In this document: piece by piece, positions 26,703 through 33,768 of the stretch
Position numbering within the stretch: position 1 is the stretch's first letter
How the letters are laid out: the number at the start of each line of letters is the position of its first letter
DNA from: Sodaliphilus sp050873765
GTDB taxonomy: Bacteria > Bacteroidota > Bacteroidia > Bacteroidales > Muribaculaceae
Direction of reading: 5' to 3'
Assembly (NCBI GenBank): GCA_050873765.1
Contig: JBNMJK010000021.1
Span: forward strand, 1 to 36,407
DNA length: 36,407 nt
The notes under the pieces: generated by a model
What the model was told of the DNA's origin: nothing
What the model saw: only the letters and a program-made list of their open reading frames with translations
Database searches by the model: none
Made by a program: the position numbers and the translations under genes

Positions 26703-27350
26703 ATGAATAAAATTTTAGCTTTAATGAGCTCCTTTCTATTGATGGCTGCTCCTCTCACAATGAATGCCGACAGTCAGAAGGCTGCCAAGAAAGAACTTGA
26801 TGCAAAATCTTCGAAAACCGCACGCAATGAGGCCAAGCAACTCAAGAAAGAGGGGTGGAAGGCTTCGCCTGGTGCGCTCCCGCTTGAAAAACAGCTCGAC
26901 CGCAGTTACCTCAAGCAGCAAGAAGAGGATGAGTTGGGTTATCCCAAATACTTGATGGGGGAGGGCCGAAGCATTGGTGAGACCTACGATGCCGCCAAGA
27001 TGCAGGCTCTTGAACTTGCCAAGCAGAATATTGCAGGTCAGATTCAGACCGAAGTTACTGCTCTGATTGAAAACACCGTGGCCAACAAACAACTCGCAAA
27101 AGAGGAGGCTGCTTCCATTACAGAAAGTGTGCTGGCTAGCAAGAACCTGATTTCACAGAAAATCGGCAAAACCATCACGGTGGTTGAGGTGTATCGCGAA
27201 CTCGCCAACAAAAATAAGGAAGTGCTGGTGCGCCTTGCCTATAACATGGGTATGGCTAAAGAAGCCGCTCGCCAGGCTATCCGCGACGATTTGGAGAAAA
27301 AGGGAAAAGACCTGCATGAGCAACTTGATAAGGCGCTCGGCTTCATGTAA
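26703..27350 (+). CDS. LPP20-like exported protein
   Basis: 215 residues with a signal peptide (MNKILALMSSFLLMAAPL, cleaved near NADS). A Lys/Ala/Glu-rich helical stretch (~23-75) leads into an LPP20-like domain (~85-200), recognised by GRSIGETYDAAKMQALELAK and the following helix plus ITVVEVYRELANKNKEVLV. It lacks a lipobox Cys, so it is a soluble periplasmic or surface protein rather than a lipoprotein. Related domains often sit beside DUF4384 and caspase genes in Bacteroidota, as here. First gene of a five-gene co-directional set. No enzyme motif is visible; function unknown. Confidence 0.8.
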   Translation: MNKILALMSSFLLMAAPLTMNADSQKAAKKELDAKSSKTARNEAKQLKKEGWKASPGALPLEKQLDRSYLKQQEEDELGYPKYLMGEGRSIGETYDAAKMQALELAKQNIAGQIQTEVTALIENTVANKQLAKEEAASITESVLASKNLISQKIGKTITVVEVYRELANKNKEVLVRLAYNMGMAKEAARQAIRDDLEKKGKDLHEQLDKALGFM

Positions 27351-27353
27351 TTT

Positions 27354-27507
27354 CTAATGTTTAATGGTTAGAGATTAATGGTTAGAGGTTAATGGTTAGA
27401 GATTAACGGTTAGAGCTTAGAGGTTAGTGTCTAATTTCTAACTTCTAACTTCTAACTTCTAATTTCTAATTTCTAATTTCTAATTTCTAATTTCTAATTT
27501 CTAATCT
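27354..27507 (+). repeat. 22-unit heptanucleotide array, self-complementary halves
   Basis: The whole span has a 7-base period. The first 11 units are TTAATGG, TTAGAGA, TTAGAGG and close variants (first unit CTAATGT, eleventh TTAGTGT); the last 11 are CTAATTT or CTAACTT with a final CTAATCT. TTAGAGG can pair fully with CTTCTAA from the second half (one G-U), so the RNA could form a long hairpin between the LPP20-like and DUF4384 genes. It begins 4 bases after one stop codon and ends one base before the next gene's TTG start. Confidence 0.95.
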
Positions 27508-27508
27508 C

Positions 27509-28360
27509 TTGAGATACATTATTCTTTTTTGTTTATTGTTGCTGACTGCCACAGTTTTTGCCGCAAAGTTGAAAACTGTGGAAGCCACCTATGTGTATCA
27601 TGCACCGAGCAATCAAAGCCCTGATGAGGCGATGAGGATTGCGCTGGAGCGTGCCCAGCTACAAGCCATAGCCGATGAGTTTGGCACTGTGGTTTCGCAG
27701 GAAAACACCACTCGCGTGCATAACGGCAGCACCGATTTTTTGGCACTCACCACCTCTGATGTGAAAGGTGAATGGGTGGAGACTATCGGTAAACCTGACT
27801 GTAGGATTGAATTCACCGATGGCATGATGGTGGTGACTGTGAAAGTGAAGGGCAAGGCGCGCGAAGTGAAAGCTGCGCCTGTGAGTTTTGTGGCCGAAAC
27901 ACTGCGCAATCGCCCCGACCGTGCAGATGCCACAACGGATTTCAAGAGTGGTAATGGCATGTATCTCTATTTCCGGTCGCCCACTGATGGCTATCTGGCT
28001 GTGTATCTGCTCTCTGGTGATGGCGAGGCATTCCGTCTCCTGCCGTATCAGCGGTCGGAAGATGTCGTGAAGCATGTGGAGGCAAACCGCGACTATTTAT
28101 TCTTCTCCATCGGCCAGGCTCCGTCGGCTGAAAAGGAATTAGTCGATGAGTATGTGCTCACCGCATCACAGCCCGTGGAACAGAATGTGCTGTATGTGCT
28201 GTTTTCAAAACAGCCTTTCTATAAGGCTGTGGATCAAAGCTGCGGTTTTGCTTTGCCTTCCTCGCTTCCTGAGTCCGACTTTTTGACTTGGTTAGGGAAA
28301 AATCGGGCGCACGATGCAGAGATGCAGGTGAAGAAAATCGTGCTCACCATCACAAAATAA
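27509..28360 (+). CDS. Exported DUF4384-domain protein with LPP20-like N-terminus
   Basis: 283 residues from a TTG start that gives a clean signal peptide (MRYIILFCLLLLTATVFA). The N-terminal half (~20-125) has the pattern ALERAQLQAIADEFGTVVSQ seen in LPP20/FlgT-like proteins. The C-terminal part fits DUF4384 (~150-235): NGMYLYFRSPTDGYLAVYLL, then DGEAFRLLPYQ. No catalytic motif was seen. DUF4384 domains occur fused or adjacent to caspase domains in many bacteria, which fits the caspase gene two ORFs downstream. The start codon abuts the heptamer array, an unusual arrangement. Start choice is inferred from the signal peptide. Confidence 0.83.
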   Translation: MRYIILFCLLLLTATVFAAKLKTVEATYVYHAPSNQSPDEAMRIALERAQLQAIADEFGTVVSQENTTRVHNGSTDFLALTTSDVKGEWVETIGKPDCRIEFTDGMMVVTVKVKGKAREVKAAPVSFVAETLRNRPDRADATTDFKSGNGMYLYFRSPTDGYLAVYLLSGDGEAFRLLPYQRSEDVVKHVEANRDYLFFSIGQAPSAEKELVDEYVLTASQPVEQNVLYVLFSKQPFYKAVDQSCGFALPSSLPESDFLTWLGKNRAHDAEMQVKKIVLTITK

Positions 28361-28363
28361 GTA

Positions 28364-28417
28364 ACCACGAATTGCACGAATTTAACGAAAATCAAGGTGA
28401 ACAAATAAATTCGTGGT
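28364..28417. repeat. 10-bp inverted repeat, extragenic palindromic element
   Basis: ACCACGAATT (28364-28373) and AATTCGTGGT (28408-28417) are perfect complements, with internal partial copies (CACGAATTT, AACGAAA, then downstream GTGAAATTTGTG). It fills most of the gap between the DUF4384 and SUMF1 genes. It looks like a dispersed extragenic repeat; only a genome search could confirm that. Confidence 0.7.
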
Positions 28418-28445
28418 ATTTGTGAAATTTGTGTTTTTCATTAAA

Positions 28446-29480
28446 ATGAAACATTTAAATGGAATGAAATTGAAAGGGCTTTATACTTTAATATTTTCGG
28501 TTTTTGTGGCTGTGTGCGCTTTTGGTCAGACAGTGACAGATGTTGATGCCTATCAGGAAGGCCAGAACATCATCATCACTTATCAGATCGACAAGGCTGG
28601 CAGTGTGGGCGATGTCTTTTGCTCTACCGACGGTGGTCGCACATGGGGCAATCCGTTGAAGCAGGTAAGTGGTGACGTGAACAAGGCTGTGAAAGCCGGC
28701 AAACATCGCATCACTTGGAACGTGCTCGCCGAGGGCTATGATCTCAAAGGTAGCAATATCTGCTTCAAGGTGGAAGAAAAGATGGTAAATGTAATCACCA
28801 TCAAGGTGAAGGGCGTGACCTTTGAGATGGTGCGCGTGGAAGGTGGCGTGTTCACGATGGGTACGGATAGAAATGCCGACCCGGTAGCGTCGGTCAATGA
28901 AAGCCCCATGCACAGCGTGACCTTAGACTGCTACTACATGGGTAAGACCGAAGTGACGCAAGCTTTGTGGCAAGCCGTGATGGGCAACAATCCCTCCAAC
29001 TTTAAGGGCAGCAACCTGCCAGTTGAGAATGTGAGTTGGGACGATTGTCAGGCGTTCATCAGTAAACTGAATGTTCTGACCAAGAGAAAATTCCGCTTAC
29101 CCACTGAAGCCGAATGGGAATATGCTGCCAGAGGTGGCAACAAGAGTCGTGGCTATCTGTACGCCGGCAGTGACAGCATTGATGATGTGGCGTGGTACGA
29201 CGTGAACGGTGAGGAGATCACCCACCCAGTGGCTTCAAAACAGCCCAATGAATTAGGACTTTACGATATGAGTGGCAATGTGTATGAATGGTGCACCGAC
29301 TGGTATGCCCGTTATACCGGCGAGCCCCAAACCAACCCTCAAGGCCCTACAACGGGTTCGGGTCGCATTATTCGTGGCGGCAGCATTGATGATTTGAGAG
29401 ATGCATGTCGCTCAACAAGTCGCGACAATGACGATTTCAATGACCGCGACAATGATATGGGGCTACGTCTGGCCCTTTAA
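28446..29480 (+). CDS. Exported SUMF1/formylglycine-enzyme-fold protein, probably non-FGE
   Basis: 344 residues from the ATG at 28446 (28464 is also possible; an earlier in-frame GTG at 28413 lies in the inverted repeat and would spoil the signal peptide LKGLYTLIFSVFVAVCAFGQ). Residues ~30-115 form a beta-rich domain with an Asp-box, STDGGRTW. Residues ~120-344 are the SUMF1 fold: FEMVRVEGGVFTMGTD, TEVTQALWQAVMGNNPSNF, FRLPTEAEWEYAARGG, GLYDMSGNVYEWCTDWY, and RGGS near the C-terminus. The paired Cys residues that define formylglycine-generating enzyme are absent (only one Cys, in RDACRSTSR), so cofactor or ligand binding rather than sulfatase activation is likely. It sits upstream of the caspase gene. 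Confidence 0.9.
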   Translation: MKHLNGMKLKGLYTLIFSVFVAVCAFGQTVTDVDAYQEGQNIIITYQIDKAGSVGDVFCSTDGGRTWGNPLKQVSGDVNKAVKAGKHRITWNVLAEGYDLKGSNICFKVEEKMVNVITIKVKGVTFEMVRVEGGVFTMGTDRNADPVASVNESPMHSVTLDCYYMGKTEVTQALWQAVMGNNPSNFKGSNLPVENVSWDDCQAFISKLNVLTKRKFRLPTEAEWEYAARGGNKSRGYLYAGSDSIDDVAWYDVNGEEITHPVASKQPNELGLYDMSGNVYEWCTDWYARYTGEPQTNPQGPTTGSGRIIRGGSIDDLRDACRSTSRDNDDFNDRDNDMGLRLAL

Positions 29481-29644
29481 GTTTACTACAAGAAGTAGTG
29501 TCTTTGGAAGAATTAGGCATGACAATTCTCCACAACCGACCCTCTCCGAGGCTCTTGTTTTGTTCGGAGTTGAACATTAATGATGCGACAAAGGTTCTGG
29601 AAGAAGAATAAACTAATGATTAAAATATTATTACTATAATAGAT

Positions 29645-31300
29645 ATGAATCGATTACTTGTTTTATTGGCACTTTGCCCAGCTTTGATGGCGCTGGGGCA
29701 GAGCAATGTGAGCAAACCCAAAGCATTTCACGTGGTGAAAGAAGTGAAGCCACCTGTGCTCGACATCGTGCTAGGGTCGCTGAAGTTTATTGACGCTTCA
29801 GGCAATAACGCCATCGACGCCAACGAAACGAGCATGATCAAATTCAAGGTGAAGAATTCGGGGTTGGGTGATGGCTACAGTTGCCGCGCGCTGGTGAAAG
29901 CCACCGGCACTACCAACGACATAAAATACTCCAATGTGAGCCTTGATGTGATAAAAATGGGTTCTACTATGGACGTGACCATACCAGTGAAGACGGGAAT
30001 GAATACTGCCGATGGGAAGGTGCAATTTGAAGTGATGGTGGATGAGCCTAATGGTTTCGGAACCGATCCACAATACATTGAGGTGAACACGCGTGCTTTT
30101 GAATCGCCCTACTTGCAGGTGGCAGACTACACCGTGACTGGCACATTGAGCAACAGCTTGCAGAAAAAGCGCCCATTCGACCTTCAGGTGCTCCTTCAAA
30201 ACACCAAATATGGTGAGGCCGACGACGTGACCGTGAGCCTTGAGCTGCCCGACAATGTGCTCCTGCTCGACGGTGAGCAATACGCCACAATCGGCAAGAT
30301 GGAAGGCGGAAAGACGCGCTCGCTGGTGTATAGCCTCATAGCCAACAACAACTACAGTGGTTCCACAATTCCTGTGAAAGTACACATCAAGGAGAAATAT
30401 GGTAAATTCGCAGAGGACAAGACCATCAATCTTGCCTTCAACCAAACTTTCGCCAGCAATAAACTTTCGGTAGATGAGATTGTGAGCAACCGCGGTGCCA
30501 TCACTTTGGCCTCACTTGGCAGTGATGTGGACAAGAACATACCTAACAATGGCAATGGTAATAAGAACTCCTTTGCCGTGATCATCGCCAACGAGAATTA
30601 CCAATATGAGTCGGCTGTGGAGTTTGCGCTTCACGACGGCGAAATGATGAAACAATATTGCACGCAGACGCTCGCCATACCAGAATCCAATGTGCGGCTG
30701 GTGGAAAACGCCACACTCAACAATATCCGCGCCGTGATTGGGTGGATTAAGGAGGTGAGCGATGCCTATCAAGGCAAAGCCAAAGTGCTTTTCTACTATT
30801 CAGGACATGGCATACCCAATGAAGCCACTTCGCAAGCCTATCTGCTTCCTGTAGATGGCACAGGAAAGGACTATAACACCGGTTATCCGGTGGACCAGCT
30901 CTATAACGAGCTGTCAAGTCTGCACGCACAGCGCGTGGTGGCATTTTTAGATGCGTGTTTCTCCGGTGCCAAGCGTAGTGGTGGTATGCTCGCCTCGGCG
31001 CGTGGCGTGGCCATCAAGGCACGTAAATCTATGCCAAAAGGCAATATGGTGGTGTTTTCCGCCTCACAGGGCGACGAGACAGCTTTTCCATATAATGGCC
31101 AGTCGCATGGCATGTTCACCTATTTTCTGTTGAAGAAGCTGCAGGAATCGAAAGGCAATGTCACTCTTGGCGAACTTGGTGACTACATCAACAGCAATGT
31201 GCGCCAGCGATCTATTGTAGAAAATAGTAAGAGCCAGACTCCAACTGTGGTGCCATCTGCCAATGTGGCAAGCGACTGGCGTAGCATGAAATTATGGTGA
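29645..31300 (+). CDS. Exported caspase-family (C14) peptidase with N-terminal Ig-like domains
   Basis: 551 residues. A signal peptide (MNRLLVLLALCPALMALGQ) is followed by one or two CARDB-like beta domains (~30-270), with the pattern GNNAIDANETSMIKFKVKNSG. The caspase-like catalytic domain (~305-545) has NSFAVIIANENYQY at its first strand, catalytic His388 in FYYSGHG, Cys438 in FLDACFSG, and VVFSASQGDETAF. Both dyad residues are intact. Bacterial caspase homologues (metacaspase/orthocaspase group) usually cut after basic residues, though specificity cannot be read here. Export is notable because most described bacterial caspases are cytoplasmic. The transglutaminase-like gene follows after 17 bases. 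Confidence 0.93.
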   Translation: MNRLLVLLALCPALMALGQSNVSKPKAFHVVKEVKPPVLDIVLGSLKFIDASGNNAIDANETSMIKFKVKNSGLGDGYSCRALVKATGTTNDIKYSNVSLDVIKMGSTMDVTIPVKTGMNTADGKVQFEVMVDEPNGFGTDPQYIEVNTRAFESPYLQVADYTVTGTLSNSLQKKRPFDLQVLLQNTKYGEADDVTVSLELPDNVLLLDGEQYATIGKMEGGKTRSLVYSLIANNNYSGSTIPVKVHIKEKYGKFAEDKTINLAFNQTFASNKLSVDEIVSNRGAITLASLGSDVDKNIPNNGNGNKNSFAVIIANENYQYESAVEFALHDGEMMKQYCTQTLAIPESNVRLVENATLNNIRAVIGWIKEVSDAYQGKAKVLFYYSGHGIPNEATSQAYLLPVDGTGKDYNTGYPVDQLYNELSSLHAQRVVAFLDACFSGAKRSGGMLASARGVAIKARKSMPKGNMVVFSASQGDETAFPYNGQSHGMFTYFLLKKLQESKGNVTLGELGDYINSNVRQRSIVENSKSQTPTVVPSANVASDWRSMKLW

Positions 31301-31317
31301 TTTAAACGACTAACGCT

Positions 31318-32808
31318 ATGGGAAAACGAATAAGTGTAGTGATGGCAGTATTAGTATTGGCTGCCACTATGGTCAAAGCACAGGACTTTCGTGACGTGTA
31401 TGAGAAATTCAAGCGCCAGGCTGAACAGTCGTACAATGACTTTCGGGCTGAAGCCAATGCCAAATACTGTGAGTATTTGAAGTCGGCATGGGAGTCGTAC
31501 AAACAGATGCCGGTGCTAAAAAAACCTATTGAAAAGCCTGTTCCGCCAGTGGTGTTGCCAGAAAACGACAAAACACCAGAAGTGAAAGTTCGGCCTATAC
31601 TGCTCGACACAGTAATTGCGCCTGCGCCCCTCGGCATAGTGCAGCCCACACCGGTGGCACCTATCAAGGAGCTGCCTACAGTGGCCCCCTACAACCACCA
31701 TTTCACATTTTATGGAACATCGATGGCTGTGCGCCTGCCCCAGAACCGCGACCCCAAAATCTCGCGCCTCAACAGCAGCGTTGATAATGATGATGTGGCA
31801 GCATCATGGAGTGCGCTATCCGCACACGACTATGATAATGCGCTGCACGACTGTCTTGCTCTTCGGGCAAAGCACAATCTCGACGATTATTCCTATTTGC
31901 TGATGCTTCGCTCTTTGAGTGAAAGTTATTTTGGGGCGGCCAATAATGCATCGGTAGCCCTTACGGCATGGCTCTTTTGCCAGAGTGGTTATAAAATGAG
32001 GTTAGGAAAATCAGACGGCCGTCTGCTCCTCCTTTTTGCCTCCAGCAATGTGATATATGATATTCCCTATTATTATATAGGTGGCATTGAGTGCTACCTG
32101 CTGCTGAAAAAAGGCGAAAAATTCACTCAGCAGGTGAAGGCATGCAATGTGGCGTTTCCTGGAGAACAATCTCTCACGCTCGAAATTAAAAAGCCGATAG
32201 AACTGTATGCCGACGAGTCGGAAACGAGGACGGTGAAATCGCGCCGATATCCTAATATGGCTATAGATGTGAGCGTGAACAAGAATTTGATAGCGCTTGA
32301 AAACGACTACCTTTCATCGTATAAAGACGGGAATTTTATGACCCGATGGGCTTTACTTGCCAACGCTCCGCTTCAAGAGACCACAGCGCAGGAAATAGCA
32401 AGGCAGATAGCTCCTATCTTCAGCGGGAAGACACAGTTCCAACAAGTGGAAATGCTGCTTAACTGGGTGCAGACAGGCTTTGTGTATGAGTACGACGACA
32501 AGGTGTGGGGTGAGGATCGTGCATTCTTTGCCGAAGAAACTTTATATTATCCTTACTGCGACTGCGAGGACCGCGCCATTCTGTTTACTCGGCTTGTGCG
32601 CAATCTGGTGGGGCTTAAATGTGCACTTGTGTATTATCCAGGCCATTTAGCTGCCGCTGTAAGTTTTGTTAGCAATGTTAAGGGCGACTACCTCATGGTG
32701 AATGGAGAGAAATTCACTATTGCCGACCCCACTTACATCAATGCTCCAGTGGGGTTATCGATGCCCAATATGGCTAATAGACCTGCCACAGCGATATTGC
32801 TGCAATAA
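31318..32808 (+). CDS. Exported transglutaminase-like protein
   Basis: 496 residues. A signal peptide (MGKRISVVMAVLVLAATMVKA), then a helical charged segment (~22-65) and a Pro-rich linker (~68-120). The middle (~125-370) has no family I recognise. The C-terminal part (~370-496) has a transglutaminase/protease-like Cys-His-Asp set: Cys416 in CDCEDRAILFTRLV (Cys414 nearby), His443 in YYPGHLAAAV, and Asp470 in TIADPTYINAP. The fold is used for crosslinking, deamidation or peptide cleavage, and activity is not decided by sequence. It starts 17 bases after the caspase stop, so the two are very likely cotranslated partners. Last gene of the cluster. Confidence 0.85.
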   Translation: MGKRISVVMAVLVLAATMVKAQDFRDVYEKFKRQAEQSYNDFRAEANAKYCEYLKSAWESYKQMPVLKKPIEKPVPPVVLPENDKTPEVKVRPILLDTVIAPAPLGIVQPTPVAPIKELPTVAPYNHHFTFYGTSMAVRLPQNRDPKISRLNSSVDNDDVAASWSALSAHDYDNALHDCLALRAKHNLDDYSYLLMLRSLSESYFGAANNASVALTAWLFCQSGYKMRLGKSDGRLLLLFASSNVIYDIPYYYIGGIECYLLLKKGEKFTQQVKACNVAFPGEQSLTLEIKKPIELYADESETRTVKSRRYPNMAIDVSVNKNLIALENDYLSSYKDGNFMTRWALLANAPLQETTAQEIARQIAPIFSGKTQFQQVEMLLNWVQTGFVYEYDDKVWGEDRAFFAEETLYYPYCDCEDRAILFTRLVRNLVGLKCALVYYPGHLAAAVSFVSNVKGDYLMVNGEKFTIADPTYINAPVGLSMPNMANRPATAILLQ

Positions 32809-32819
32809 ATTTCCTAAAT

Positions 32820-32851
32820 TTTGCGGTTTTCGGCGAAATGGACTAATTTTG
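32820..32851 (+). promoter_or_regulatory. Promoter of the OmpA-family lipoprotein gene
   Basis: TTTG (32820-32823), 20-base spacer, TAATTTTG (32844-32851): an exact match to the Bacteroidota consensus. The predicted start near 32858 gives a leader of about 90 bases before the ATG at 32950. Confidence 0.85.
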
Positions 32852-32949
32852 TAGAAGATATGTTCAAATAGAGGTTAAACCTTTGGAAAATATCATTAGT
32901 CATATATTTCAGTAAATTTAATTATTAACACTATAAAATATATAACGAA

Positions 32950-33639
32950 ATGAAAAAAATTATGAGTTTATTCCTGAGTGCTGCTTTGGTGCTCGGATTG
33001 TCGGGATGTGGATCAATGAACAACACTACCAAGATGGGTCTTGGTGGCGCAGGTGGTGGCGCAGCTCTTGGCGCTATTATCGGTGGACTGATTGGCCACG
33101 GTAAGGGCGCAGCTATTGGTGCCGCTGTCGGTGCCGCTGCAGGTGGCACTGCCGGTGCTTTGATTGGCAAGAAGATGGACAAGCAAGCCAAAGAACTTGC
33201 TCAAATTAATGGCGCACAAGTTGACACCATCACCGACCCCAATAACTTGACTGGTATTCGTGTGACTTTCGATAGCGGTATTCTCTTTGGCTTCAATAAG
33301 ACCAACTTGAGTGAATCGGCTAAGAAATCACTTACCCAGTTCGCCACTTCATTGCAGAACAACCCAGAAACCGATGTAACCATTCTTGGCTTCACCGACA
33401 ATGTGGGCACTCGCGCAGCAAACGACAAAGTGTCGAGCCAGCGCGCAGCCAATGTGCAGACTTATTTGAACCAACAAGGTGTGAGCAACAGCCGTATGGC
33501 CAACAAGGGTATGGCTTGGGACAACCCAGTGGCAAGCAATGACACTGAGGCTGGCCGTGCGCAAAACCGCCGTGTGGAAATCTATATCACTGCCAACGAA
33601 AAAATGGTGAAGCAAGCTGTTGACGGCACTCTCCAATAA
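32950..33639 (+). CDS. OmpA-family lipoprotein with glycine-zipper segment (YiaD-like)
   Basis: 229 residues. A lipoprotein signal (MKKIMSLFLSAALVLGLSGC, acylated Cys20) is followed by a Gly-zipper hydrophobic stretch (~30-75, GGAALGAIIGGLIGHG and AAIGAAVGAAAGG) that probably inserts in or lies on the outer membrane. The OmpA-like peptidoglycan-binding domain (~105-220) has FDSGILFGFNKTNLS, ILGFTDNVGTRAANDKVSSQRA and the AQNRRVEIYI end, including the Asp and Arg that bind diaminopimelate in this family. The product probably ties the outer membrane to the cell wall. A single-gene unit between its own promoter and terminator. Confidence 0.94.
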   Translation: MKKIMSLFLSAALVLGLSGCGSMNNTTKMGLGGAGGGAALGAIIGGLIGHGKGAAIGAAVGAAAGGTAGALIGKKMDKQAKELAQINGAQVDTITDPNNLTGIRVTFDSGILFGFNKTNLSESAKKSLTQFATSLQNNPETDVTILGFTDNVGTRAANDKVSSQRAANVQTYLNQQGVSNSRMANKGMAWDNPVASNDTEAGRAQNRRVEIYITANEKMVKQAVDGTLQ

Positions 33640-33672
33640 AGTGTAGCAGCTTTTCACTGACTTATGAATAAC

Positions 33673-33708
33673 GACTGGAGGCCATTTGCGGTCTCCAGTC
33701 TTTTATTT
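33673..33708 (+). terminator. Terminator of the OmpA-family gene
   Basis: GACTGGAGGCC (33673-33683) pairs with GGTCTCCAGTC (33690-33700), 11 bp with one G-T pair and a 6-base loop, followed by TTTTATTT. Its T tract contains the -33 box of the next promoter. Confidence 0.9.
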
Positions 33709-33737
33709 GTGTAGGAGGTGAAAAATCGCTAAATTTG
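33706..33737 (+). promoter_or_regulatory. Promoter of the SGNH esterase gene
   Basis: TTTG (33706-33709), 20-base spacer, TAAATTTG (33730-33737), an exact consensus match. The leader before the ATG at 33769 would be about 25 bases. It overlaps the tail of the preceding terminator. Confidence 0.85.
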
Positions 33738-33768
33738 CATAACGAAACTTTTTAACCAATCATACATT

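Noticed and set aside
27354..27507. CRISPR array
   Set aside because: The 7-base period has no spacers and no cas gene is near; it is a simple heptanucleotide repeat.
29481..29644. Promoter or terminator between the SUMF1 and caspase genes
   Set aside because: Only a 5-bp hairpin near 29484 and AT-rich sequence; no TAnnTTTG box and no T-tailed stem, so the gap is probably just an operon spacer.
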